64,000 bases of DNA from Streptomyces sp. Ag109_O5-1 (GCF_003814875.1 NZ_RKQF01000001.1:3658001-3722000); one strand, 5' to 3'. Shown: positions 18,226 to 25,957, counted from the stretch's first letter. Numbers and translations are program-made. The notes: generated by a model not told the origin, from the letters alone.

Positions 18226-18534
18226 ATGCAGGTGCAACTCGACAAGGCCTACTGGCTCGGCCTGGTCATCTCCGTCGTACTTCCCGTCCTCGTCGGCCTG
18301 GTGACCACAAGAGTCACGTCGGCCAGCCTCAAGTCGGTGCTGCTGCTCGCCCTTTCCACGATCAATGGGTTCGTCGTGGAGTACGCAGGCCCGCACCCCT
18401 CCGGGTACAGCGCGGCAACCGCCGCGGTGCTGGCGCTGGTGTCGTTTGGCACGGGCGTGCTGGCGCACTTCGGGTTCTGGAAGCCCATCGGGGTCGCCGC
18501 CAAGGCGCAGGACTCGTTCGTCAAGGCTGCCTGA
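18226..18534 (+). CDS. Holin (membrane protein)
   Basis: This 102-residue protein starts at an ATG with AAGGAG 6-11 bases upstream, 11 bases after the lysin stop. It has three hydrophobic segments (about 10-30, 35-55 and 63-83), for example YWLGLVISVVLPVLVGLV, and a short charged C-terminus (AKAQDSFVKAA). Size, topology and place after the endolysin fit a phage holin that opens the membrane at lysis time. It carries no family name that I can assign. Confidence 0.7.
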   Translation: MQVQLDKAYWLGLVISVVLPVLVGLVTTRVTSASLKSVLLLALSTINGFVVEYAGPHPSGYSAATAAVLALVSFGTGVLAHFGFWKPIGVAAKAQDSFVKAA

Positions 18535-18565
18535 TCCTGCCCGATGCACGCTGCGGGGAGGTGGG

Positions 18566-18832
18566 ATGGACGCCGCGCTGCTTACGTCCGTGTCCGCGTT
18601 GATCGCGGGCCCTGTGGCAGCAGCGGCGGCCATCTACAGCTCCCGTGGCGCCAACAGGGCAGCCCAGGAGGGCAACGCCGTGACCGGATTCAGCAGTCTG
18701 ACGAATGAGCTCCAGGAGGAGCGCAAGGAGCTGCGCGCCGACCTGGCGACGGTGCGCGCCGAACTGGCCGCGGAGAAGCTGGAGACGGCACGCCTCCGGC
18801 TGTTGGTGCAGCAGCTGGGGGGTACGCCGTGA
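18566..18832 (+). CDS. Small membrane-anchored coiled-coil protein
   Basis: This 88-residue protein has an N-terminal hydrophobic segment (LLTSVSALIAGPVAAAAAIY) followed by a charged coiled coil (LQEERKELRADLATVRAELA). The ATG at 18566 has GGGGAGGTGGG upstream. It lies between holin and collagen-like gene and overlaps the latter by GTGA. It could be a second holin, an antiholin or a spanin-like lysis accessory; actinophages have few characterised examples. The role is inferred from position only. Confidence 0.55.
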   Translation: MDAALLTSVSALIAGPVAAAAAIYSSRGANRAAQEGNAVTGFSSLTNELQEERKELRADLATVRAELAAEKLETARLRLLVQQLGGTP

Positions 18833-19587
18833 CGCGCGCGTTGTACCGGGCCCGGCATCTGCTGTGGATCGTCGCCGCGCTCCTGTTCCTCGGCGGCGGC
18901 TTGGGCGTGGCGTTCATCCTGATCGGCAACGAATCAAGCCGCGCCGACGACCTGGCCACCGAGGCGAACCTCCGCGGGAACGCGGTGGCCACCCTCGCGG
19001 GGGACGTGCGGGCACTCCGAGAGCAGGTCAAAGCCCACGGTGGGACGCCGATAGTGCCGGATCCGACGAAGGCCGTGCCATCGCTCAGCGCGCGGGCGGA
19101 GGTCCCGGTGCCGATCCCGGGGCCGGCGGGTCCAAGTGGCGCTCCTGGCCCGTCGGGAGCGTCCGGGGCGCCGGGAGTCCCGGGGACCGCGGGGAGCCAG
19201 GGCGCGTCCGGTGCCCCGGGAGTGGCTGGCGCGACCGGTCCGGCCGGAGTTGCTGGCCCGGCGGGTGCCCAGGGTGCGGCTGGTCCGGCCGGCCCGAAGG
19301 GCGACCCGGGCGAGCGGGGGCCTGCGGGTCCGGCGCCGTCGGGTTGGACGTTCACCGACGGGACCGGGGTGACGCAGGAGTGCACGCCGGATAGTGACGG
19401 GTCGACGCATTACACCTGTGTGCCGGTGTCGTCGCCGTCGCCGTCTTCGTTGTTGTCGGTGAATCCGCAGGCTGCGCTTCTGGTGGGTGTTGCTGCTGTG
19501 GTGCGTAGGGGTGATCGGGGAGACCGGCGGGGAAACGGTTCGGCGCGAGGGTCAGGCCGTCACCGTGCTGGCAGCGCGCATCGGTGA
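18829..19587 (+). CDS. Membrane-anchored collagen-like protein
   Basis: This 252-residue protein is read from a GTG overlapping the previous stop. It has an N-terminal transmembrane segment (about 9-33, LLWIVAALLFLGGGLGVAF), then a short coiled coil (about 40-72), then about 70 residues of Gly-X-Y collagen repeats (PAGPSGAPGPSGASGAPG onward to GERGPAGP), then SGWTFTDGTGVTQEC with two cysteines. The final 35 residues are Arg/Gly-rich and look out of frame: the +1 frame in the same DNA gives a hydrophobic segment (WWVLLLWCVGVIGE). A small frameshift near 19480 is therefore possible. Collagen repeats are known in phage fibres; a membrane-anchored one is less usual. Confidence 0.65.
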   Translation: MTRALYRARHLLWIVAALLFLGGGLGVAFILIGNESSRADDLATEANLRGNAVATLAGDVRALREQVKAHGGTPIVPDPTKAVPSLSARAEVPVPIPGPAGPSGAPGPSGASGAPGVPGTAGSQGASGAPGVAGATGPAGVAGPAGAQGAAGPAGPKGDPGERGPAGPAPSGWTFTDGTGVTQECTPDSDGSTHYTCVPVSSPSPSSLLSVNPQAALLVGVAAVVRRGDRGDRRGNGSARGSGRHRAGSAHR

Positions 19588-19597
19588 GAAACCGCCG

Positions 19598-19780
19598 TCA
19601 CGCGGCTTCGACGACCTCGGCCCGATCAGCAGCCGCCCACTCCACCACCAGCGCCGCATACTCGCTGCTCTCCTCGTCCGTGAACGGGCGGAACCTGGCA
19701 CCCATAGCGAGCGCACGGATCGCGTCGTTCACCACGTCAGCAGGGCGCACCCTGCCAGGGGCGGAAGGGGTTGGGGGCAT
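19598..19780 (-). CDS. Small conserved hypothetical protein
   Basis: This 60-residue protein reads right to left and ends 10 bases from the convergent collagen-like gene, which supports it as the real use of this DNA. It has a helical N-terminal part (VRPADVVNDAIRALAMG) and an acidic end (DEESSEYAALVVEWAAAD). It has no weak hydrophobic or membrane character. It is divergent from the XRE regulator at 19909, so the 128-base gap between them probably holds both promoters. The function is unknown. Confidence 0.5.
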   Translation of the reverse strand: MPPTPSAPGRVRPADVVNDAIRALAMGARFRPFTDEESSEYAALVVEWAAADRAEVVEAA

Positions 19781-19908
19781 GCTCTCAGTCTAGAGATCCA
19801 CACCCCGAAAGACTCATGCCAGTCACGCCCGTTTGACGAGCGCCCCCACGAAAAAGGCCCCGCCCCATACTCTGGCAGTGCGACCTGTACAGAGAGAGGG
19901 GCGAGACC

Positions 19909-21159
19909 GTGCCTGTTGATGCTACCCCGGACCCATACGCCGACCCGCTCAAGTTCGGCCAACGGGTGCAAGTGCTCCGTGAGCGCCGCGGCATGACCCA
20001 AGCGCAACTCGCCGACCTCGTCGGCCTGTCACCGCACACCCTCCGGAAAATCGAGAACGGGCAGCAGAAAGCCCCCAGCCTCGACATGGTGCTGCGCATC
20101 GCCGAGGCACTCCGGGTCCGGGACCTCGCCGACCTCACAGGACTCCCCGACGCCCACGTTGACCTCTTCATCGGCCCCGGCCACCCCCGGCTCGCCGCAG
20201 TCAAAGCTGCCATCGACAACTTCGCGCTCGGCTCAAGTCTCGAACCGCCGCCGATTCCGCACCTGGAGGCCCGACTCCACGCCGCATGGAAGGCCCGGCA
20301 CGGGGCCGGCAACCACCGCGAAGAGATCGGGAAACTCCTGCCTGACCTGATCCGCGACGCGCAGGCACTCGTCCGGCATGCGGATTCAAGCAACGACCGG
20401 CGCCACGCCCAGGCCCTCCTTGCCGAGGCCTACAGCCTCAGCCAGTTCTTTGTCGCCTACCAGCCGGACTCAAGCCTTCTGTGGCGCGTCGCCGAACGAG
20501 GCATGGTCGCCGCCCAAGACAGCGGGGACCCGCACGCGATCGGCGTCGCCGCATGGCTCCTCGCCCAAGCCCACCGCGACACCGGACCCCGGCACTTCGA
20601 CGCCGCGGATGCCATCAACCTGGAGGCCATCCGCTTCCTTGAACCGCTCTTGTCCGACGCGAGTGACGATGTCCTCGCGATCGCCGGCGCGCTCCGGTTC
20701 GAGCTGGGCTACACGGCCGCGCGCCGCCGGGATACCGGTACTGCGTGGGGGCACTGGGACAAGGCTCGGGAGATGGCGGCCCGGCTGCCGGGCGACTACT
20801 ACCACCCGATCACGTCGTTCTCTCAGGCCATCATGGGTGCGCACGCGGTCACCGTGGCGGTCGAGCTCCATCAGGGTGGCGAGTCGGTGCGGCAGGCGGC
20901 CCAGGCGGACGCGGCTGTCATCAGGTCGAAGCCGCGCCGCGCGAGGCACCGAATCGAGGAGGCCCGCGGCTACCACCTAGACAATCAGCCGGACGTCGCG
21001 ATCGCCACGCTGGAGAAGGCGGCCCGCACCGCCCCGGAGACCATCAAATACAACGGGTATGCGCGGGCCATCATTCTCGAGCAGGTGGAGTCGAAGCAGG
21101 CGCAGCGCCGTCAGCGGGCCTCGCAGTTGGCGATGGACATCGGCCTGTTGGCGGCATAG
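19909..21159 (+). CDS. XRE-family transcriptional regulator with TPR-like domain
   Basis: This 416-residue protein starts at GTG 19909 behind GAGAGAGGGG. Residues about 16-72 are a helix-turn-helix (RRGMTQAQLADLVGLSPHTL, then RKIENGQQKAPS). The rest is an all-helical repeat domain (for example HAQALLAEAYSLSQFFVAY and AWLLAQAHRDTG), like the TPR-type sensor region of many streptomycete XRE regulators. It follows the prophage late genes, so it may be a prophage or host regulator. It heads a small cluster through 22108. Confidence 0.8.
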   Translation: MPVDATPDPYADPLKFGQRVQVLRERRGMTQAQLADLVGLSPHTLRKIENGQQKAPSLDMVLRIAEALRVRDLADLTGLPDAHVDLFIGPGHPRLAAVKAAIDNFALGSSLEPPPIPHLEARLHAAWKARHGAGNHREEIGKLLPDLIRDAQALVRHADSSNDRRHAQALLAEAYSLSQFFVAYQPDSSLLWRVAERGMVAAQDSGDPHAIGVAAWLLAQAHRDTGPRHFDAADAINLEAIRFLEPLLSDASDDVLAIAGALRFELGYTAARRRDTGTAWGHWDKAREMAARLPGDYYHPITSFSQAIMGAHAVTVAVELHQGGESVRQAAQADAAVIRSKPRRARHRIEEARGYHLDNQPDVAIATLEKAARTAPETIKYNGYARAIILEQVESKQAQRRQRASQLAMDIGLLAA

Positions 21160-21252
21160 GGATACCGACCGGATTCCGGTCGTCGGTCGGCTCGGGGCGC
21201 CTCTACGGTCACAGGTGTGAGACGGATCACCGTGACCGTGGAGGCGTGAGCC

Positions 21253-21582
21253 ATGACGAGCGAGACAGCAAGAAGTACAGCCGACGCGCTCGTCCTCCTC
21301 GAAGTGCCCCCTTACGACGAGCTCTCCGAGGAACAGAGGCGCGGCGCACGCTGCGTGTGGACGAACATGCCGCTCACGGCGGAAACGGCGATAGATCTCG
21401 GCGAGCGTGCCGACGATGACGGGGTGCCGTGGTGGCCGCGCGCCTGGCGGTCCGGCATGCACGACGTCGCCGTTGCCACGCTCCGGGCCCACGCCGGCTG
21501 CTGCGAGATGTGCGCCATCGACGCCAACCTGTGCGAGACGGCGACGGCCTTGAGTGGGTTGACGAGGGAGTACCCGCGGTGA
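21253..21582 (+). CDS. Conserved streptomycete hypothetical protein, Cys-rich end
   Basis: This 109-residue protein starts with an ATG at 21253. It contains a run HAGCCEMCAIDANLCETATA near residue 80-99 with four cysteines that could bind metal, plus an acidic N-terminus (VPPYDELSEEQRRG). It overlaps the next gene by GTGA. Proteins of this look occur beside XRE regulators in streptomycetes, but I cannot name a family. A metal or DNA-related role is possible. Confidence 0.6.
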   Translation: MTSETARSTADALVLLEVPPYDELSEEQRRGARCVWTNMPLTAETAIDLGERADDDGVPWWPRAWRSGMHDVAVATLRAHAGCCEMCAIDANLCETATALSGLTREYPR

Positions 21583-21917
21583 GCGCGGCCGCCCGGTCTG
21601 CTGGGGAACAGGCCGACCTGATACCGGCGCTGATCGGCGAAGCGTTCGAGTCCACTCGGAATCCGCCGCCGCCTGCACGATTCGCCGAGATCGACAGGGC
21701 ACTTCGGGGAGAGATCAAGCGCCTGTCGAAGATCGCCGACGGCCTGTGCCGGCAGCGACCGCACCGCTCGCGCGGCTGGTATGCCCTGGTGAACGCCATC
21801 GAGAAGGCCGACGACGCCCTGTCGTGCGAGCTCGCCGAGGCGCCGCTTGCGGCGGGTCTGCACGTCTCTGAACTCGCTCGCAGGGTTCTCGAACTGAAGA
21901 GGGAGATCGCGTCATGA
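21579..21917 (+). CDS. DUF6415-like protein
   Basis: This 112-residue protein starts at the GTG of a GTGA overlap. The layout fits the DUF6415 family as I remember it: LIGEAFESTRN near the start, then RFAEIDRALRGEIKRLSKI, RGWYALVNAIEKADDAL and a final LHVSELARRVLELKRE. The family is often labelled natural-product-associated, but no biosynthetic genes are near, so no function follows. It shares a coupled unit with the neighbours at 21253 and 21914. Confidence 0.55.
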   Translation: MSAAARSAGEQADLIPALIGEAFESTRNPPPPARFAEIDRALRGEIKRLSKIADGLCRQRPHRSRGWYALVNAIEKADDALSCELAEAPLAAGLHVSELARRVLELKREIAS

Positions 21918-22108
21918 TGAAGACGGACGCGGAGAAGCGGGTGGAGCAGGCTGACGGTTCGGGCTACCGCGCGGCCGGCCTCTGCGCGGCCCGGCACTCC
22001 AGCGGTGCGCTGTGCACCCGCAGCGCCAAGGACCGCCACGGCGCCGGCGAGCACGGCAACCCCTACATCCGCAAGTCACCCGCGGACGCCGTCGGTCTGC
22101 GGTGGTAG
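21914..22108 (+). CDS. Small hypothetical protein
   Basis: This 64-residue protein starts at an ATG that overlaps the previous stop (ATGATGA). It is charged at the N-terminus (MMKTDAEKRVEQADG), then has two cysteines (GLCAARHSSGALCTRS) and a basic end. It completes a three-gene coupled set behind the XRE regulator. No family is recognised. The coupling and correct codon pattern support it as coding. Confidence 0.5.
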   Translation: MMKTDAEKRVEQADGSGYRAAGLCAARHSSGALCTRSAKDRHGAGEHGNPYIRKSPADAVGLRW

Positions 22109-22190
22109 AGCTCCGGTCCCGGCGTACGCCGATCGCGCCGGGGCCGGGTAGAGCCGGCCGCCCCCGCCACCCCGACGGCGGCGGCCGAAG

Positions 22191-22228
22191 GCCCGCTGTC
22201 AGGTCCACCCCTGTGCCTGGCAGCGGGC
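22191..22228 (-). terminator. Hairpin after the small XRE gene (possibly bidirectional)
   Basis: GCCCGCTGTCAGG and CCTGGCAGCGGGC pair over 13 bp with one G-T pair around a 12-base loop. It starts 3 bases after the stop of the minus-strand XRE gene (22232) and about 80 bases after the plus-strand gene ending at 22108. It has no long T-run, as is common for streptomycete terminators, so it probably ends transcription from both sides. Confidence 0.55.
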
Positions 22229-22231
22229 CGC

Positions 22232-22465
22232 TCAGCGGACGAGATCCGCGAGCGGCACGTTCAGGGCATCGGCGATGAGGAGTAGCCGGTCGATGCTCGT
22301 GGCGTGGGCGCCTTGCTCGATCCGGTTGATGGTTTTGCGGTCGACGTCGACGAGCTCGGCTAACTGCTCCTGCGAGATCTTGCAGGATTCGCGGGCTGCC
22401 CGGATGGCGTCTCCGATGGCCTGGCGGCGGGTGAGTACCCAGTCGGGCAGGGGATCGGATGGCAC
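22232..22465 (-). CDS. Small XRE-family transcriptional regulator
   Basis: This 77-residue protein is read from GTG 22465. It is essentially one helix-turn-helix domain: RQAIGDAIRAARESCKISQE then LAELVDVDRKTINRIEQGAH and LLLIADALNVPLADLVR. An open reading extends 27 codons upstream but crosses the likely operator, so the shorter start is preferred. A perfect inverted repeat lies 34 bases upstream, consistent with autoregulation. It points away from the small gene at 22668, so one promoter region serves both. Confidence 0.8.
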   Translation of the reverse strand: MPSDPLPDWVLTRRQAIGDAIRAARESCKISQEQLAELVDVDRKTINRIEQGAHATSIDRLLLIADALNVPLADLVR

Positions 22466-22498
22466 GCATACACGCTGGTCAACGGATTGATCTTTGTC

Positions 22499-22516
22499 TG
22501 TACCATCGTTGGTACA
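22499..22516. promoter_or_regulatory. Operator-like palindrome TGTACCA-N4-TGGTACA
   Basis: Two perfect 7-base arms (TGTACCA and TGGTACA) around TCGT lie in the divergent gap between the XRE gene and the 75-residue protein. The gap is clearly more AT-rich than its surroundings, as expected for a promoter region. Spacing and symmetry suit a dimeric helix-turn-helix regulator, most simply the adjacent XRE protein. Binding is inferred. Confidence 0.6.
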
Positions 22517-22667
22517 TCGTGAGTGCGGACTTCGGACATTACACAACCCTTACATGGATAAAACACACGTTCGAGTGGCGTGACAGTTGACTCATTGCCT
22601 AATAAAGGTTCAAGGAGCAACTATTGCGTGTCCATTCCAAGCAAACGAACAGCGCAGGTGGCACCAC

Positions 22668-22895
22668 ATGACCGATGAGCAGCCCCACCCGCCAGCGGGG
22701 CCCCTCACCGACCTCCAGTGCGCCCGCGTCGAACGCGTCCGGCGCGACCTGGAACGGACCCGCGCCGACGACCTCACCCAGCTCGACGCCGACGGCCTCA
22801 TCCTCCTCGTCGAACGCCTCCGAGGGTGCCTCGTCGACGTCCTCGAAGTCGTCGACGAAGTCCTTGAGGAATCCGACGAGCTCACCGAGCCCTAG
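22668..22895 (+). CDS. Small acidic hypothetical protein
   Basis: This 75-residue protein starts at an ATG with AGGTGG 7 bases upstream. It has a helical, acidic body (VERVRRDLERTRADDLTQLD) and an even more acidic end (VLEVVDEVLEESDELTEP). It is divergent from the small XRE gene and overlaps the end of the convergent acyl-CoA dehydrogenase gene by 4 bases. It may be the last prophage-borne gene, or a host gene at the junction. A TTGACT box at 22587-22592 could be part of its promoter. The function is unknown. Confidence 0.5.
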   Translation: MTDEQPHPPAGPLTDLQCARVERVRRDLERTRADDLTQLDADGLILLVERLRGCLVDVLEVVDEVLEESDELTEP

Positions 22896-24835
22896 CTGCC
22901 CCCACCGATCTTCCTCCTCACGCTCGGGCGAGGGGTCTCGCTCGGATTGGCGTCGGCGATCCACGGGCCCTCGTCCGACGGGTCGACGACACCCTGTTCC
23001 AGCCACTCGTAGGAGCCGCCGAGGACACCTTTGACGACCTTGCGGTCCAGGTCGTCGGTGTTCGACCAGAGGCGGGTGAACAGCTCGTCGACGCGGATGC
23101 GGGCCTGCCGGCAGAACGCGTCGGCGAGCTGGTAGGCCTCGCGTCCGTGGTCGCCCTGGCTGCGCAGCAGCTCGGCACGGACGCAGGCCGCGCTCATCGC
23201 GAACAGTTCGGCGCCGATGTCCACGATCCGGCCCAGGAAACCCTGCTTGGTCTCCATCCGGCCCTGCCAGCGGGACATGGCGTAGAAGGTGGAGCGGGCC
23301 AGCTTGCGGGCGTGCCGCTCGACGTAGCGCAGATGCGGGGAGAGGTCCACGTCGTGCTTGAAGTCGCCGTAGGACGTGGGGAGCTGACCCGGTCCCGCGA
23401 CCAGCTTCGGCAGCCACTTGGCGTAGAAGACGCCCGCGTTCGCGCCCGCCTTCGCCTTGTCCTGGAGGGACTTGTCGGGGTCGATGAGGTCGCCGGCGAC
23501 CGAGAGGTGGGCGTCGACGGCCTCGCGGGCGATCAGCAGGTGCATGATCTCCGTGGAGCCCTCGAAGATGCGGTTGATCCGCAGGTCGCGCAGGATCTGC
23601 TCGGCGGGTACGGCGCGTTCGCCGCGCGCCTTGAGCGACTCGGCGGTCTCGAAGCCGCGGCCGCCGCGGATCTGGACCAGCTCGTCCGCCATCAGGCAGC
23701 CCATCTCGGAGCCGTAGAGCTTGGCGAGGGCGGCCTCGATGCGGATGTCGTTGCGGTCCTCGTCGGCCATCTGGGAGGAGAGGTCGACGACCGCCTCCAG
23801 GGCGAAGGTGGTCGCCGCGATGAAGCTGATCTTGGAGCCGACCGCCTCGTGCAGCGCGACCGGCTTGCCCCACTGCTCGCGGACCCCCGACCACTCCCGG
23901 GCGATCTTCAGACACCACTTCCCGGCGCCCACGCACATGGCGGGCAGGGAGAGCCGGCCGGTGTTGAGGGTGGTGAGCGCGATCTTCAGGCCCGAGCCCT
24001 CGGGTCCGATGCGGTTGGCGGCCGGGACCCGGACCTGGTGGAAGCGGGTCACGCCGTTCTCGATGCCGCGCAGTCCCATGAAGGCGTTGCGGTTCTCGAC
24101 CGTGATGCCCGGGGAGTCCGCCTCGACGACGAAGGCGGTGATGCCGCCCTTGCCGTCCTCGGACTTCGGGACGCGGGCCATGACCACGAGCAGGTTGGCG
24201 ACCACGCCGTTGGTGGTCCACAGCTTCACCCCGTCGAGGACGTAGTCGTCCCCGTCCCGTACGGCGGTGGTGGCCAGGCGTGCCGGGTCCGAGCCGACGT
24301 CCGGCTCAGTGAGCAGGAACGCCGAGATGTCGGTGCGGGCGCAGCGGGGCAGGAAGGCGTCCTTCTGCTCCTGAGTGCCGAAGATCTTCAGCGGCTGCGG
24401 TACGCCGATGGACTGGTGGGCGGAGAGCAGTGCGCCGACGGCCGGGTTCGCGGAGCCGACCAGGGCGAGGGCCTTGTTGTAGTAGACCTGGGTGAGGCCG
24501 AGGCCGCCGTACTTGGGGTCGATCTTCATGCCGAGGGCGCCGATCTCCTTGAGGCCGGCGATGACCTCGTCGGGGATGCGGGCCTCGCGCTCGATGAGCG
24601 CCGAGTCGATCTTCGTCTCGCAGAACTCGCGCAGTTCGGCGAGGAACTCCTCGCCGCGGCGCACGTCGTCGTCCGCGGGGAGCGGATGAGGGTGGATGAG
24701 GTCGAGCCGGAAGCGCCCGAGGAACAGTTCCTTGGCGAAACTGGGCTTGCGCCAGTTCTGTTCCCGGGCGGCCTCCGCCACCTGGCGGGCCTCCCGCTCG
24801 GTGACGGTGGGTTTCTTGGTGGTGGGGGCGGACAT
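22892..24835 (-). CDS. Acyl-CoA dehydrogenase, long (FadE/VLCAD-like) form
   Basis: This 647-residue flavoenzyme is predicted to oxidise acyl-CoA to trans-2-enoyl-CoA at the start of beta-oxidation. An open reading extends upstream, but ATG 24835 with GAGGTGAG in front fits best. Domains in order are the N-terminal helical domain (about 60-170), the middle beta domain (AFLLTEPDVGSDPARL) and the C-terminal helical domain with RINRIFEGSTEIMHLL, where the Glu is the expected catalytic base. An additional C-terminal region of about 170 residues is typical of long ACADs of the VLCAD/ACAD9 type. It is the first clearly chromosomal gene right of the prophage. Confidence 0.88.
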   Translation of the reverse strand: MSAPTTKKPTVTEREARQVAEAAREQNWRKPSFAKELFLGRFRLDLIHPHPLPADDDVRRGEEFLAELREFCETKIDSALIEREARIPDEVIAGLKEIGALGMKIDPKYGGLGLTQVYYNKALALVGSANPAVGALLSAHQSIGVPQPLKIFGTQEQKDAFLPRCARTDISAFLLTEPDVGSDPARLATTAVRDGDDYVLDGVKLWTTNGVVANLLVVMARVPKSEDGKGGITAFVVEADSPGITVENRNAFMGLRGIENGVTRFHQVRVPAANRIGPEGSGLKIALTTLNTGRLSLPAMCVGAGKWCLKIAREWSGVREQWGKPVALHEAVGSKISFIAATTFALEAVVDLSSQMADEDRNDIRIEAALAKLYGSEMGCLMADELVQIRGGRGFETAESLKARGERAVPAEQILRDLRINRIFEGSTEIMHLLIAREAVDAHLSVAGDLIDPDKSLQDKAKAGANAGVFYAKWLPKLVAGPGQLPTSYGDFKHDVDLSPHLRYVERHARKLARSTFYAMSRWQGRMETKQGFLGRIVDIGAELFAMSAACVRAELLRSQGDHGREAYQLADAFCRQARIRVDELFTRLWSNTDDLDRKVVKGVLGGSYEWLEQGVVDPSDEGPWIADANPSETPRPSVRRKIGGGS

Positions 24836-24982
24836 TCGAGGCTCACCTCGCCACAAAAGGGGACGTTGAGGACCGTTCGTTACCGACCAGTGCTACTGGA
24901 TCGTTGGTACCCGAAACGGGCCGCCCCCACCAGTCCTCGCGGTCCGATCGGACGACAAGCCGACCGTCCCGAGGGTCCCCTC

Positions 24983-25252
24983 TCAGCCGATGTCGACGGA
25001 GTACGACTTGGTGTCAAGCCGTCCCGAGCCCTTGAAGACCTCGGTGCCGGACTCGATACCGGAGACGTACTTGTCGTTGCTCAGCAGCTTGCGGCGGACC
25101 AGAGCCTGGGTGAAGTCGTCCAGGTTGAGCGTGGCGCCGGTGGTGTTGGCGCGGCGGACGAAGGAGTAGACGTTCCAGCCGATGTCGCCCTGGTAGATGT
25201 CCCACATCGCGCCGTCGAGGCTGACGCTGCCGCACTTGGTGCCCAGGACCAC
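24983..25252 (-). pseudogene. C-terminal remnant of a GH12-like glycoside hydrolase
   Basis: About 88 codons are in good frame to a TCA (stop) at 24983. The piece LDGAMWDIYQGDIGWNVYSF aligns with GGHTWTVYKGNNGSNDVFSF of the intact GH12 enzyme at 30491. GIESGTEVFKGSG covers the acid/base Glu region (FGFEIT in the intact one). Upstream of about 25252 no GH12 sequence continues in any frame, so the nucleophile half is gone. It is likely the end of a second secreted endo-glucanase gene of this locus. Confidence 0.65.
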
Positions 25253-25659
25253 GGCGCCGCGCCGACCAGGGCGGGGCCGGGCCTGACACTCGAACACGCG
25301 TCCCCGCGGTCGCCGGATGCGGTGATGACCCGCCACACGAGTGGGCCGACACCGTAACGTCGCATTGTCAGTCCGTAAGCCCTTGAAGGCACGAACCGGC
25401 GAACACCGGGGACACGGTCGTACGTGGCGTCGACCGGACTGCCGTCATCGGGTGCTGCCCGAGGTGGGTGCCTGCCACCGTACCCGCACTCGCAGGTTGG
25501 GGTGGATGCGACCCGTGACCGCCCTGTCGTAGGGGGCAGTCGCGCGCGCGACAAGGCGTGCACGGCCGAGGGGCGAACTCGGTCGGGCACGACCGAGGGG
25601 GTGGCGTAGTACGTGCCGGGCGCGGCGCAGGCTGCGCTCGGCTTGCCACTCGCACCGCC
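25253..25659 (-). other. Degenerate sequence between two remnants
   Basis: This 407-base stretch lies between the GH12-like C-terminus and a signal-peptide-like fragment. All frames are open in places but have no recognisable protein, ribosome-binding site or repeat. It is probably decayed coding DNA of the same former gene. I see no RNA gene or mobile-element end in it. Confidence 0.35.
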
Positions 25660-25755
25660 CTACGCAACCGTGACGCCCGCGGCGGCGGTGAGCGCGACCG
25701 AGGCGGCCAGTAGCGTCTTCGCCGACTTGGACAGGCGCGGTCTGCGGTGTTGCAT
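25660..25755 (-). pseudogene. Signal-peptide fragment of a former secreted protein
   Basis: ATG 25755 has GGAAGGA 9 bases upstream and encodes a basic start and a hydrophobic core (KSAKTLLAASVALTAAAGV), then meets TAG at once. It points the same way as the GH12-like remnant, so it may be its original N-terminus broken by mutations. One of the LacI-type operators lies 114 bases upstream, in the right place to have controlled it. Confidence 0.4.
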
Positions 25756-25868
25756 CCAGGGGTCCTTCCGGGGGACGGTTCGGGGTACGACCCGTCTGAC
25801 GGCCGTACGACCTCTTTGTGGCCGCCGCCCCCGTGAAAGGTTGCCGACTCCGGCTCCCGAATTGAGTG

Positions 25869-25882
25869 TCGAAGCGCTTCGA
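25869..25882. promoter_or_regulatory. LacI-type operator TCGAAGCGCTTCGA, copy 1
   Basis: This is a perfect 14-bp palindrome with central CGCG-type symmetry (AAGCGCTT), as expected for LacI-family regulators. It lies between the start of the broken secreted-protein gene (minus strand) and the LacI regulator (plus strand). The same 14 bases recur at 40428 and 40588 and, with two changes, at 25958. Confidence 0.75.
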
Positions 25883-25957
25883 CAACCTATGGACACCCAC
25901 TCCCACTGGGGCTACTGTCGAGACACCCTCACTCGCCCCTGTCAGCAATGCGCACTG

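Larger units (their letters stand above)
1..22890 (+). mobile_element. Right part of a siphovirus prophage
   Basis: A continuous left-to-right series of virion and lysis genes starts inside the major capsid gene and ends with the collagen-like gene at 19587. Small regulatory genes of uncertain origin continue to about 22.9 kb. The order capsid, connectors, tail tube, chaperone pair, tape measure, minor tail, lysin, holin is that of long-tailed siphoviruses. Terminase, portal, integrase and the left end must lie upstream of the window. The right boundary is inferred: the acyl-CoA dehydrogenase gene ending at 22892 is ordinary chromosome, so the junction lies between about 19.6 and 22.9 kb. I found no tRNA or obvious att repeat there. 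It could also be a decayed prophage, but all visible virion frames are open. Confidence 0.8.

Noticed and set aside
19120..19350. A tandem repeat resembling a CRISPR or satellite array
   Set aside because: The periodicity is 9 bases of Gly-X-Y collagen codons in an open frame, with no conserved repeat-spacer pattern.
19868..19873. TACTCT as a -10 box for the XRE gene at 19909
   Set aside because: The nearest TTGACG lies nearly 30 bases upstream, too far for a normal promoter, so no promoter is claimed.
21579..21917. A natural-product gene cluster suggested by the DUF6415-like protein
   Set aside because: There are no biosynthetic enzymes nearby; the family label alone is not evidence of such a cluster.
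22109..22895. A tRNA gene as attachment site at the right prophage end
   Set aside because: No cloverleaf with CCA-proximal acceptor stem could be drawn; the GC-rich stems found there are terminator-like.
23147..25357. A 736-residue plus-strand frame opposite the acyl-CoA dehydrogenase
   Set aside because: It is an antisense frame rich in Val, Gly, Asp and Leu with no motif; the minus strand carries a clear enzyme with correct length.
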